Shown here piece after piece: positions 9,886 to 18,059 of a DNA stretch of 26,772 nt. The first letter of the stretch is position 1, and each line of letters begins with the position of its first letter. Position numbers and translations under genes: made by a program. The stretch covers positions 1 through 26,772 of the forward strand of contig DATJHO010000030.1 in assembly GCA_035493835.1 (NCBI GenBank), given 5' to 3'. The notes under the pieces were generated by a model. It saw only the letters and a list, made by a program, of their open reading frames with translations, made no database searches and had not been told where the DNA came from. Source of the DNA: DASZTU01 sp035493835 (GTDB lineage Bacteria; Pseudomonadota; Alphaproteobacteria; Rhizobiales; Devosiaceae).

Positions 9886-9926
9886 GGCATCGCGCGGTAA
9901 CCGGGCTACCGGCACCGCGCGATGCC
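9886..9926 (+). terminator. Long hairpin between kdpC and kdpD
   Basis: GGCATCGCGCGGT (9886-9898) and ACCGCGCGATGCC (9914-9926) form a perfect 13-bp stem. The 15-nt loop contains a second small stem (CCGG, 4 nt, CCGG). No U-run follows. Sitting 8 bp after the kdpC stop and 73 bp before kdpD, it could partly terminate or protect the kdpFABC mRNA and so lower kdpDE expression relative to the pump. Confidence 0.6.
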
Positions 9927-9999
9927 ACCAAAAGTCGGGGCCGGCGCGTTGAGTTTCCTCAAACCTCGGCTCCGACAGCGGCGCCAAAAGTGACGGCTG

Positions 10000-12720
10000 A
10001 TGGCTGAAGAACGATACGGTCAAGATAAACGCCCTTCTCCCGAAGCGCTGCTGGAAGCGGCCCGACAGGAGGAAAGCAGCCACGGCAAGCTCCGGATCTT
10101 CGTGGGCGCGGCGCCCGGCGTCGGCAAAACCTATTCCATGCTGCAAAGCGCTGCGGCGCGGCAGGCCGAAGGCATCGACATCGTCATCGGCGTCGTCGAG
10201 ACCCATGGGCGCAAGGAGACCGAGGCGCTCATCGAGGGCTTGGAAATCCTCCCCCGCAAACGTATCGAATATCGCGGCCAGTGGCTCGAGGAGATGGATC
10301 TCGACGCTCTTCTGGCACGCCGTCCGAAAATCGCCGTCGTCGACGAACTCGCCCACACCAATGCATTCGGCAGCCGCCATCCCAAGCGCTACCAGGACGT
10401 GCTGGAACTGCTGGAAAACGGCATCGACGTCTATACCACCGTCAACATCCAGCACATCGAGAGCCTCAACGATGTCGTGGCGCAGATCACCCATGTGCGG
10501 GTGCGCGAGACGGTGCCCGATTCCGTTTTCGACCGGGCCGATTCGGTCGAACTCATAGACCTCACGCCCGACGACCTGATCCAGCGCCTCAAGGAAGGCA
10601 AGGTCTACGTCCCGGCCCAGGCCCAACGCGCGCTCGAGCAGTTCTTCTCGCCAGCCAATCTCACCGCGCTGCGCGAACTGGCGCTGCGGCGCACCGCCGA
10701 GCGCGTCGACGCGCAGCTTTTGACGCAGATGCAGGCGCACGCCATTCCCGGCCCGTGGGCGGCGGGCGAGCGGGTGCTCGTCTGTATCAGCGAGGACCCC
10801 AGGGCCGCCGGCCTCGTTCGCTACGGCAAGCGCCTCGCCGATCGGCTGCACGTGCCGTGGACGGCGCTTTACGTCGAGAGCCGGCGCAGCACGCAGCTCT
10901 CCGAGGAACAGCGCGACCGCATCGCCGATGCCTTGCGCCTTGCCGAAATTCTCGGCGGCGAGCCGGTGACGCTGCCTGAAAGCGGCAAGAACATCGCCGA
11001 GGACGTGATCGGTTTTTCCGAAACGAACAATATTTCCCACATCATCATCGGCAAGTCGCACCGCTCGTTCTGGTTCGAGCTGCTGCATGGTTCGGTGGTC
11101 CATGAGCTCGTCCGCAAGTCGGGCAATATCAGTGTCCACGTCATCGCCGGCACGGCGGCCGAGGCCAGCCCCGAGCCAAGGCGCGGCATCAACACCTTCG
11201 TCGAACCAAGCGGGGTGGAGCCGAAAGCCTATGCGGGCGCCCTGGTTGCGGTCGCCGTAGCGCTTGGGATCGGTTGGCTGGTCCGCCCCTGGTTCGGTGG
11301 CGAAGAGGTAAACCTGGTCTTCCTGACGGCGGTGGTGGGCATTGCCGCGCGTTTCGGGCTGGGGCCGTCGCTGCTGGCCAGCGTCGTTGCCTCACTTTGT
11401 TATAACTTTTTCTTCCTGCCGCCTCTCTTTACCTTCACGATCGCTGATCCGCGCAACGTCTCGGCGTTCTTCTTTTTCATAATCATGGCGGTGATCGTCT
11501 CGAACGTTGCCGCTCGCGCTCGTACCCAGGCGGTCGCCGCCACGACGCGGGCCCGCACCACCGATCAGCTCTACGCCTTCAGCCGCAAGCTCGCCGGCAT
11601 CGGCACGCTCGACGACGTGCTCTGGGCCATGGCCTACCAGATCGCCTCCATGCTCAAGGTCAGGGTGGTGATGCTGCTGCCCGAGAACGACACGCTCGAA
11701 GTCAAGGGCGCCTACCCGCCCGAGGATTTTCTCGACGACGCCGATCTTGCCGCCGCCAATTGGGCCTATCACAGCAACAAGGCGGCCGGCCGTGGCGCTG
11801 ACACGTTGCCCGGCGCCAAGCGTCTGTTCCTGCCGATGCGGACCGAGCGCGGCGTGGTCGGCGTGATCGGCATCGACAGCGACCGGCAGGGGCCGATCTT
11901 CACGCACGACCAGCGCCGCCTCATCGATGCCCTGATCGACCAGGGCACCGTCGCCATCGAGCGGGTTCATTTGGTGGAAGACATGCAGAGCGTGCGCCGC
12001 ACCGTCGAGACGGAAAAATTGCGCTCGGCCCTGCTCACCTCGATCTCGCATGACCTCAAGACGCCGCTCGCGTCGGTGCTCGGCTCGGCCGGGGCCCTCA
12101 GGGACCTCGACGCCTCGCTCGCACCGGCCGAGAAGGCGGATCTCTTGTCCGCCATTATCGACGAATCCGAGCGGCTGAACCGCTTCATCGCCAACCTGCT
12201 CGACATGACCAAGCTCGAATCCGGCGCCATCATGCCGAACCGGTCGTCGCAGGACCTCAACGAGATCGTTGGCAGCGCGCTCAGGCGCGCCGACAAAATC
12301 CTCGGCCACCACAGGGTCGAGCTCGATCTCGCCAAGGACATGCCCCTGCTCGAGCTCGATCCCGTGCTCACCGAGCAGGTGCTGTTCAACCTTCTCGACA
12401 ATGCCGCCAAATATGCCGACGAGAACACGACCATCCGCATCCGTAGCTGGCGCGACGGGGCGAGCGAGATGCTGCAGGTGATCGACGAGGGGGAGGGTAT
12501 CCCCCAGGATGATCTCGAACGCATCTTCGACAAATTCTACCGCACCCGCAAATCCGACCGGGTACGAGCCGGCACAGGCCTGGGCCTCGCCATCTCGCGC
12601 GGATTCATCGAGTCCATGGGAGGGACCATCATGGCCTCCAATCGCAGCGACGGACACGGCGCCGTCTTCACCATCAGTTTGCCGATCGCCGCTCTCCGCC
12701 CGATGGAGACGGCCGCATGA
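10000..12720 (+). CDS. kdpD: Sensor histidine kinase KdpD
   Basis: The 906-residue membrane sensor that phosphorylates KdpE when K+ is limiting. Order: KdpD N-terminal domain with Walker A GAAPGVGKT (36-44) and the acidic pair of VVDELAHTN (Asp115-Glu116), a USP-like domain (about 250-375), a cluster of membrane helices (about 405-505), a GAF-like region (about 525-660), then the kinase core. Phospho-acceptor His684 is in SISHDLKTPL; the N box is NLLDNAAKYAD (from Asn797), followed by DEGEGIP and GTGLGLAISRGF. Length matches E. coli KdpD (894). ATG 10000 has no strong Shine-Dalgarno sequence, so translation may be weak. Its end overlaps the kdpE start by four bases (ATGA). Confidence 0.97.
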   Translation: MAEERYGQDKRPSPEALLEAARQEESSHGKLRIFVGAAPGVGKTYSMLQSAAARQAEGIDIVIGVVETHGRKETEALIEGLEILPRKRIEYRGQWLEEMDLDALLARRPKIAVVDELAHTNAFGSRHPKRYQDVLELLENGIDVYTTVNIQHIESLNDVVAQITHVRVRETVPDSVFDRADSVELIDLTPDDLIQRLKEGKVYVPAQAQRALEQFFSPANLTALRELALRRTAERVDAQLLTQMQAHAIPGPWAAGERVLVCISEDPRAAGLVRYGKRLADRLHVPWTALYVESRRSTQLSEEQRDRIADALRLAEILGGEPVTLPESGKNIAEDVIGFSETNNISHIIIGKSHRSFWFELLHGSVVHELVRKSGNISVHVIAGTAAEASPEPRRGINTFVEPSGVEPKAYAGALVAVAVALGIGWLVRPWFGGEEVNLVFLTAVVGIAARFGLGPSLLASVVASLCYNFFFLPPLFTFTIADPRNVSAFFFFIIMAVIVSNVAARARTQAVAATTRARTTDQLYAFSRKLAGIGTLDDVLWAMAYQIASMLKVRVVMLLPENDTLEVKGAYPPEDFLDDADLAAANWAYHSNKAAGRGADTLPGAKRLFLPMRTERGVVGVIGIDSDRQGPIFTHDQRRLIDALIDQGTVAIERVHLVEDMQSVRRTVETEKLRSALLTSISHDLKTPLASVLGSAGALRDLDASLAPAEKADLLSAIIDESERLNRFIANLLDMTKLESGAIMPNRSSQDLNEIVGSALRRADKILGHHRVELDLAKDMPLLELDPVLTEQVLFNLLDNAAKYADENTTIRIRSWRDGASEMLQVIDEGEGIPQDDLERIFDKFYRTRKSDRVRAGTGLGLAISRGFIESMGGTIMASNRSDGHGAVFTISLPIAALRPMETAA

Positions 12721-13409
12721 CCGGCGCGCCGCTAAAGGTGCTCGTCATCGACGACGAGCCACCTATCCGCAAGCTTCTGCGCATGGGATTGACCACGCAG
12801 GGCTACGAGACGCTCGAGGCAGCCACGGGCCAATCCGGGCTGGATCAGCTCGCCGCCAAGCCGGACCTGGTCATTCTCGACCTCGGCCTGCCGGACATGG
12901 ATGGGTTCGATGTGCTTCGCGCCATCCGCGCCCGCAACGACAGCGTGCCGATCGTGGTGCTGTCGAGCCGCGGCGAAGAGGCCGGCAAGGTCGCCGCCCT
13001 CGACCTGGGCGCCGATGACTATGTGACAAAACCGTTCGGCCTCGATGAGCTCCTGGCGCGGCTGCGCGCCGCGCTCCGCCACCAGCTCGCGACCCAGGGC
13101 GAGCGCCCGATTTTCCGGCTGGGCGATCTCTCCGTCGATCTTGTCCGGCGCATCGTGAAGGTGCACGACAAGGACGTAAAACTCTCGCCCAAGGAATATG
13201 AGCTGCTGCGTATTTTGGTGCAGCACGCCGGAAAAGTGCTCACGCACCGGTTCCTGCTGGGCGAACTATGGGACCAGTTCACCGACGCCCAATATCTGCG
13301 TGTCTATGTGCGCCAGCTCCGGCAAAAGATCGAAGACGACCCCGAGCGGCCGCAATATGTGCTGACCGAAACCGGCATCGGTTATCGCCTGCGCGCGCCG
13401 GAGGCGTGA
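12717..13409 (+). CDS. kdpE: Response regulator KdpE (OmpR/PhoB family)
   Basis: A 230-residue two-component regulator that activates the kdp operon. The receiver domain has the acidic pair Asp12-Asp13, phospho-acceptor Asp55 (LVILDLGLPDMDGF) and the conserved lysine in VTKPFGLDEL. The C-terminal winged-helix domain (about 130-228) contains LSPKEYELLRIL and ends with VLTETGIGYRLR, typical of OmpR/PhoB proteins and of KdpE. Its ATG overlaps the kdpD stop, so kinase and regulator are translationally coupled. It converges on pyrC across a strong hairpin. Confidence 0.96.
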   Translation: MTGAPLKVLVIDDEPPIRKLLRMGLTTQGYETLEAATGQSGLDQLAAKPDLVILDLGLPDMDGFDVLRAIRARNDSVPIVVLSSRGEEAGKVAALDLGADDYVTKPFGLDELLARLRAALRHQLATQGERPIFRLGDLSVDLVRRIVKVHDKDVKLSPKEYELLRILVQHAGKVLTHRFLLGELWDQFTDAQYLRVYVRQLRQKIEDDPERPQYVLTETGIGYRLRAPEA

Positions 13410-13416
13410 AGAGCCC

Positions 13417-13457
13417 CCTGCCGGACCCTCTCACCTTGTGGGAGAGGGTCCGGCAGG
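13417..13457. terminator. Hairpin between convergent kdpE and pyrC
   Basis: A 16-bp perfect stem, 13417-13432 paired with 13442-13457 (core TGCCGGACCCTCTC / GAGAGGGTCCGGCA), with a 9-nt loop. It begins 7 bp after the kdpE stop and could serve both converging genes. It lacks a U-run and resembles the CCCTCTCC-type palindromes scattered between genes of this group, so it may be a dispersed repeat doing duty as a 3' end. Confidence 0.6.
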
Positions 13458-13511
13458 CAGGAGAGGGGGGCAGAGGCGCCGCAATTGCTGAGATGCAGCC
13501 TGGCACAGGCC

Positions 13512-14552
13512 CTACTCCACCTGCCAATGCAGGGGAAATCCCGGGTCGAATACCGTCACTTTCGCGCCCGGCAATTCAACCTTGGGTGGATAGGTGACCG
13601 GCTCATCTGACCGCACCAGCGTGATCGTTTCCTCATTGGCCGACAGCCGGTAAAACGCCGGGCCGTTGAGCGAGGCGAACGCCTCGAGCCGGTCGAGCGC
13701 GCCGGCCCGCTCGAACACTTCCGCAAGGCAGCTCATCGCATTCGGCGCGGTAAAGCAGCCGGCGCAGCCGCAGGCGGTTTCCTTGTCGTGATCGGGATGC
13801 GGCGCGCTATCCGTGCCGAGGAAGAACCTCGTGTCCCCCGAGGTCGCCGCCGCGACCAGCGCCAGCCGATGCTCTTCGCGCTTGGCGATCGGCAGGCAGA
13901 AATAGTGGGGACGGATGCCGCCGACGAGGATCGAATTGCGGTTGATGATGAGGTGGTGGACGGTCAGTGTCGCCGCAATGTTATCCCCGCCCGAACGCAC
14001 GTAATCGACGCCGTCCCGGGTCGTCACGTGCTCCATCACCACCCTGAGCCCAGGGTGCCGCTGCCGCATCGGCGCCAGCACCCGTTCGATGAACACCGCC
14101 TCGCGATCGAAAATATCGATGGCGGGATCCGTAACTTCGCCGTGGACGCACAACGGCAGGCCGATTTCGGCCATCCGCTCCAGCACGCCTGAGATGCGGT
14201 CGAAATCGCGTACGCCGGAACTGGAGTTCGTCGTCGCCCCCGCCGGATAAAGTTTTACGGCCTTCACCAGTCCGCTGGCGGCCGCCGCAACGAGATCGTC
14301 GGGATCGGTGGCTTCGGTGAGATAAAGCGTCATCAGCGGCTCGAACGCGGCCCCCGCCGGCAGCGCAGCCAGAATCCTTTCGCGGTAGGCGCCGGCATCG
14401 GCCCCGGTCACCACCGGTGGCACCAGGTTCGGCATGATGATGGCGCGGGCGAAGTGCGCCGCCGTGTGCGGCAGCACCGCCTTCAGCATCTCGCCATCCC
14501 TCAGGTGCAGGTGCCAGTCATCGGGGCGCCTGATGGTCAAGCTGTCGATCAT
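13512..14552 (-). CDS. pyrC: Dihydroorotase (class II, PyrC type)
   Basis: Zinc amidohydrolase catalysing reversible cyclisation of carbamoyl-aspartate to dihydroorotate in pyrimidine synthesis. It is 346 residues, close to E. coli PyrC (348). Visible: metal-binding HLHLRDG (His14, His16), the carboxylated-lysine region AVKLYPAGATTNSSSGV, metal ligands in LCVHGEV and VVMEHVTTRDG, and the catalytic aspartate in GTDSAPHPDHDKE. The start is the ATG at 14550-14552 on the minus strand, with GGAGA seven bases upstream; the same frame stays open far upstream, but that extension is antisense to the transporter gene. It diverges from the ArsB-family gene with 111 bp between them. Confidence 0.95.
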   Translation of the reverse strand: MIDSLTIRRPDDWHLHLRDGEMLKAVLPHTAAHFARAIIMPNLVPPVVTGADAGAYRERILAALPAGAAFEPLMTLYLTEATDPDDLVAAAASGLVKAVKLYPAGATTNSSSGVRDFDRISGVLERMAEIGLPLCVHGEVTDPAIDIFDREAVFIERVLAPMRQRHPGLRVVMEHVTTRDGVDYVRSGGDNIAATLTVHHLIINRNSILVGGIRPHYFCLPIAKREEHRLALVAAATSGDTRFFLGTDSAPHPDHDKETACGCAGCFTAPNAMSCLAEVFERAGALDRLEAFASLNGPAFYRLSANEETITLVRSDEPVTYPPKVELPGAKVTVFDPGFPLHWQVE

Positions 14553-14663
14553 CGTCAAATCTCCGTCGCGTTCCGCCGCGGCAAGCCATACATGATCCTG
14601 CCGTCCTGACGCATCCCCTGAAGCAAATTGCCGATGAGCGGTGACTTGGCTATGAGGGAGCCC

Positions 14664-15914
14664 ATGACGCCAAACCTTGCCACCTGGGGCATCGCCGCGC
14701 TTGCAACGCTCGGCGTGATCGCCCGCCCGTTTCGCCTGCCCGAGTTCGTCTGGGCCATCGCGGGCGCCTTGCTGCTGGTTGTCTTCGGGGCAATCAGCTG
14801 GCCCGAGGCGGTTGCCGCTGTGGCCAAGGGCACGGACGTCTACCTTTTCCTCATCGGCATGATGCTGCTCGCCGAACTGGCGCGGCTGGAGGGGCTGTTC
14901 GACTATCTCGCCGCGATCGCCACCCGCCGCGCCAAGGGCTCTCCCGGCAGGCTCTTCGCCATCATTTACGGCGTCGGCATTCTCGTCACCATCTTTCTTT
15001 CCAACGACGCCACCGCCGTGGTGCTGACGCCGGCGGTCTATGCGGTGACCAAGGCCGCCAAGGTCAAACCCCTGCCATATCTGCTGATCTGCGCCTTCAT
15101 CGCCAATGCCGCGAGCTTCGTTCTGCCGATTTCCAACCCGGCCAACCTGGTGATCTATGGCGACCACATGCCCACCTTGCCGGCCTGGCTCGCCCATTTC
15201 GCGCTGCCCTCAATCGTTGCGATCGCGACAACTTTCCTCGTGCTCTGGTTGACGCAGAGGAGGGCGCTCGGGGACAAGGTCGGGGAACCGCCGGTCGTCG
15301 TACTCAGCCGCGGCGGGCAGATTGCGAGCTTCGGGCTTATCGTCACGGCGACGGTGCTGCTGGTGTCCTCGGCCCTTGGCTGGCAATTGGGGTTGCCAAC
15401 CTTCATTGCCGGCGTCCTCGTTGCCGTGCTGGTGCTGGGCCTCAGCTGGCAATCGCCTCTGCCGCTCCTGAGGGGGATATCCTGGAGCGCGCTGCCGCTG
15501 GTCGCCGGGCTATTCGTGCTTGTGGAGGGGCTTAACCGGACCGGTCTGCTGGCAAGCATTGCCGAGGCGCTGCACCATTGGTCAGAGGCCGCGCTTCCTG
15601 CGACCGTGGCGGCCTCGGGCCTCGCCGTAGGGCTGGGCTCCAACCTCATCAATAATTTGCCGATGGGGCTGATCGCCGCAACGGTGGGCCACGACGCGCA
15701 GGCGCCGGCGCAGGTGACGGAGGCACTACTGGTCGGGGTCGACCTGGGGCCGAACCTTTCGGTGACCGGCTCGCTGGCGACGATCCTGTGGCTGATCGCG
15801 CTGCGCCGCGAAGGCTTGCATGTCGGCGGCTGGGCTTTCTTGCGGCTGGGCCTCTTGGTCATGCCGCCGGCGCTGATCCTCGCGCTCCTGGCGCTGGTGC
15901 TGGAGCCGCGCTGA
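14664..15914 (+). CDS. ArsB-family membrane transporter (ion transporter superfamily)
   Basis: A 416-residue protein with about 11-12 hydrophobic segments. It matches the ArsB branch of the IT superfamily: FLSNDATAVVLTPAVYAV in the first half, PISNPANLVIYGDHMP, then SNLINNLPMGLIAATV and GVDLGPNLSVTGSLATILW in the second half, the same blocks as in E. coli ArsB. ArsB expels arsenite or antimonite from the cytoplasm. No arsR, arsA or arsC is nearby, so arsenic export is plausible but unproven; another anion is possible. ATG 14664 is chosen because GAGGGAG (14654-14660) precedes it; in-frame ATGs at 14628, 14634 and 14652 have weaker sites. Confidence 0.85.
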   Translation: MTPNLATWGIAALATLGVIARPFRLPEFVWAIAGALLLVVFGAISWPEAVAAVAKGTDVYLFLIGMMLLAELARLEGLFDYLAAIATRRAKGSPGRLFAIIYGVGILVTIFLSNDATAVVLTPAVYAVTKAAKVKPLPYLLICAFIANAASFVLPISNPANLVIYGDHMPTLPAWLAHFALPSIVAIATTFLVLWLTQRRALGDKVGEPPVVVLSRGGQIASFGLIVTATVLLVSSALGWQLGLPTFIAGVLVAVLVLGLSWQSPLPLLRGISWSALPLVAGLFVLVEGLNRTGLLASIAEALHHWSEAALPATVAASGLAVGLGSNLINNLPMGLIAATVGHDAQAPAQVTEALLVGVDLGPNLSVTGSLATILWLIALRREGLHVGGWAFLRLGLLVMPPALILALLALVLEPR

Positions 15915-15937
15915 AAATCAGCGGAAAAGCCTCGCCC

Positions 15938-15973
15938 AAAAAAAGAACGCGCCCCGAGACGGCTCGGAGCGCG
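15938..15973 (-). terminator. Rho-independent terminator of the cytochrome c gene
   Basis: On the minus strand CGCGCTCCGAG (15963-15973) pairs with CTCGGGGCGCG (15948-15958), with a 4-nt loop and one mismatch, and is followed by TTCTTTTTTT. It lies 33 bp past the cytochrome stop codon. It is a classic intrinsic terminator for leftward transcription; on the plus strand there is no U-run after the arsB-like gene. Confidence 0.85.
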
Positions 15974-16006
15974 AGGTTCGAAATCCGGAAGGCGTGAAAC
16001 TACGTC

Positions 16007-16381
16007 TTACTGGCCCTGAAGGTAGGCAACGACGTTGTCGACCTGGGTCTGGTCGGAAAGGCCGGCGAAGGTCATCTTGGTGCCGGGCACCTCTTCCTTC
16101 GGGCTCTTCAGGAACTGTTCGAGCAGCGCAGGAGTCCAGGCAGTGTTCTTGGCGCCGAAATCCTTCATGCCCTGCGAATAGTTGAAGCCGGCGAAGCTGC
16201 CCGGCTGACGGCCGACGACGCCGGTCAGCGCCGGACCGATCTTGTTGGTCGCGCCCGGGCCGACATTGTGGCAAACGGCGCACTGGTGGAACGTCGTCGC
16301 TCCGGCAGTCGCATCACCTGCTGCAAAGCTGGGACCTGCCGCCAAAGCCAGCGCGATCCCTGCAAATGCCAATACCTTCAT
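16007..16381 (-). CDS. Periplasmic class I cytochrome c (cytochrome c2-like)
   Basis: A 124-residue secreted electron carrier. A signal peptide (residues 1-21, MKVLAFAGIALALAAGPSFAA, cleaved about there) is followed by the haem-attachment motif CAVCH (Cys34, Cys37, His38). The likely axial methionine is Met103 in PGTKMTFAGL, and the C-terminal helix QVDNVVAYLQGQ is typical of mono-haem class I cytochromes. The blocks VGPGATNKIGPALTG and GRQPGSFAGFNYSQGM match the cytochrome c2 / c550 family. The start is the ATG at 16379-16381, with GGAGAG five bases upstream; a longer upstream extension lacks a signal-like start. It probably shuttles electrons between the bc1 complex and oxidases, but the partner cannot be told. 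Confidence 0.93.
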   Translation of the reverse strand: MKVLAFAGIALALAAGPSFAAGDATAGATTFHQCAVCHNVGPGATNKIGPALTGVVGRQPGSFAGFNYSQGMKDFGAKNTAWTPALLEQFLKSPKEEVPGTKMTFAGLSDQTQVDNVVAYLQGQ

Positions 16382-16769
16382 GAAATCTCTCCATATTCCA
16401 TACGACGACTCGCCGGAGCCGATCGCTTCTAACTGACCTACAACCTGGTCGCGAATCAAGATCGCGGCCGCCGCCAGAGAGCCATTACAAGCACCGCCCA
16501 TTCGGGCGGCAACCACAGTTGCACCGGCAGAATGCTCGCTTTCGCTTGCTTTCTGTCAAAAGCACCACGCGGCGGATGTGCTGAATGACGGCAACCCGGC
16601 GACCGGCTGCTTCGTAGCCCCCGGGCATGCCCCCTGTACATGGCCAATCTGAAGGAAACATGATCGCGGCGCGGAATCGTTTCCACATTGTTGCCGTCAA
16701 TAGGGATTTTGTTCCGCATCTGTTCCGTGTTAGTACAGCAAGACGCGATCCCTTCGCTCGAGGACGAAA
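16382..16769. other. Divergent intergenic region between cytochrome c and DUF763 genes
   Basis: 388 bp without a credible gene. It holds the LexA-type box (16711-16725) near its right end. A perfect minus-strand TTGACA (16554-16559) could be a -35 for the cytochrome gene, but the -10 region at the right distance (AGCATT) is weak. A small hairpin CCGCCC-ATT-CGGGCGG lies near 16495-16510. An open frame on the minus strand (16456-16719) has an unconvincing composition and would overlap the LexA box. Confidence 0.45.
16711..16725 (+). promoter_or_regulatory. LexA (SOS) box upstream of the DUF763 gene
   Basis: GTTC (16711-16714), seven bases, GTTC (16722-16725) is an exact match to the direct-repeat LexA operator GTTC-N7-GTTC established for alphaproteobacteria. 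It lies 44 bp upstream of the DUF763 start codon. A possible promoter is overlapped by it: TTGTTC (16709-16714), 16 bp, TAGTAC (16731-16736). LexA binding here would block RNA polymerase, and DNA damage would induce the gene. The match is seen; regulation is inferred. Confidence 0.72.
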
Positions 16770-18032
16770 TTGCCCCAGCGTGCTGGCAGTGCCGATCTTC
16801 CGCTCCATGGCGGCTATGTGCCGAAATGGCTGAGCGAGCGCATGACCCGGCTCGGCGCCGTCATCGCCCAGGCGATCATCATCGAATATGGGCGGGACGA
16901 GTTTCTGCGCCGGCTGGCGCATCCGTTCTGGTTCCAGTCGTTCGGGGCCGTGATGGGGATGGATTGGCATTCCTCGGGCATCACCACCAGCGTCATCGGC
17001 TCGCTGAAGGCGGGGCTCAGGCCGCTGCAGCGCGAATTGGGCCTTCACGTCTGCGGTGGCCGCGGCAAGCATTCGCGCGCTACCCCGCAGGAATTGCAGG
17101 CGATCGGCGAGCGGGTCGGATTTGATGGCGCGGCATTGGCGCAGACAAGCCGGCTGGTCGCCAAGGTCGACAGCGCCGCCGTGCAGGATGGCTTCGATCT
17201 CTACCTTCATGGCTTCATCGTCGCAGATGACGGGCATTGGGTGGTGGTGCAGCAAGGGATGAACGGCGAAGCGAAGCAGGCTCGGCGCTATCACTGGCTG
17301 TCGGAAGGGCTGGAGAGCTTCGTGGATCAGCCGCACGCGGCGATCGAAGGCCGCGGGCGGGGGGAAATCGTCAACCTCACCGATCATCGCGCCGAGCGCT
17401 CGCGCCGGGCGCAACTCGAACTGCTGGAAGGCCTCGGCCCCGACGGAATCTTGCGAGAAATGGCCGCGCTCGCGCCGGCAGCGGAACCGGCCGAGAACGA
17501 GGCCGAGCCGCTGCTGCCCCATTTGGTGCTGCCGGATCATCATGACGTCCGGCCGAAGGATGTGATCCTGCGCCGCCTGCACGCAACGCTCGCCGCCGCT
17601 GCCGAGCGCGGCCCCGCCGATTTCACCCAATTGCTGGCTCTGCCGGGCGTTGGACCGCGCACCGTGCAGTCGCTGGCGATGGTAGCCGAGGTGGTGCACG
17701 GCGCGCCCTATCGCTTCAGCGACCCCGCGCGCTACTCGCTCGCCCACGGCGGCAAGGACGGCCACCCCTTCCCCGTACCGCTGAAGGTTTATGACGAGAC
17801 GATCCGGGTGCTGAAATATGCCGTGGTCAAGGCCCGGCTGGGCCAGGGCGAGGAACTCGCCGCGATCAAGCGCCTCGATCTTCAAGCCCGCGCCCTCGAG
17901 GGCAAGGTTTCGGGGCCTTCCTTCGAGGCCTTTGTCGCCAGGGAGCGGGCGAACTCGCCTGCCTATGGCGGACGGACCGTCGAGGATGATCGCCTGGAGA
18001 GCGAGGGCACGGCGCGCCGCCGGTCGGCGTGA
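16770..18032 (+). CDS. DUF763 domain protein with helix-hairpin-helix motif, probable SOS-regulated
   Basis: A 420-residue protein of the DUF763 family, function unknown to me. The N-terminus RAGSADLPLHGGYVPKWL is diagnostic, followed by EYGRDEFLRRL, the block FWFQSFGAVMGMDWHSSG (Asp65, His67) and HVCGGRGKHSRATPQEL (Cys95, Lys100, His101). A helix-hairpin-helix, LPGVGPRTV (from Leu291), suggests sequence-independent DNA binding; after it come HGGKDGHPFPVPL and a basic tail. No signal peptide or membrane helix is visible, so it should be cytosolic. The start is TTG 16770, chosen because GAGGA (16760-16764) lies five bases upstream and the family's conserved N-terminus begins there. The LexA box ahead of it and the HhH point to DNA damage response or repair (inference). 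It converges with the next gene, 27 bp away. Confidence 0.9.
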   Translation: MPQRAGSADLPLHGGYVPKWLSERMTRLGAVIAQAIIIEYGRDEFLRRLAHPFWFQSFGAVMGMDWHSSGITTSVIGSLKAGLRPLQRELGLHVCGGRGKHSRATPQELQAIGERVGFDGAALAQTSRLVAKVDSAAVQDGFDLYLHGFIVADDGHWVVVQQGMNGEAKQARRYHWLSEGLESFVDQPHAAIEGRGRGEIVNLTDHRAERSRRAQLELLEGLGPDGILREMAALAPAAEPAENEAEPLLPHLVLPDHHDVRPKDVILRRLHATLAAAAERGPADFTQLLALPGVGPRTVQSLAMVAEVVHGAPYRFSDPARYSLAHGGKDGHPFPVPLKVYDETIRVLKYAVVKARLGQGEELAAIKRLDLQARALEGKVSGPSFEAFVARERANSPAYGGRTVEDDRLESEGTARRRSA

Positions 18033-18059
18033 AGTCCTCGCAGGCCCAAGGCACGCGAG

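Noticed and set aside
13512..15197. 561-codon version of the dihydroorotase frame
   Set aside because: The N-terminal 215 codons are antisense to the ArsB-like gene; the PyrC family start and a GGAGA site fit ATG 14552.
16456..16719. 87-codon open frame on the minus strand upstream of the cytochrome gene
   Set aside because: No family resemblance, unusual Arg/His-rich composition, no clear ribosome site, and it would begin inside the LexA box region.
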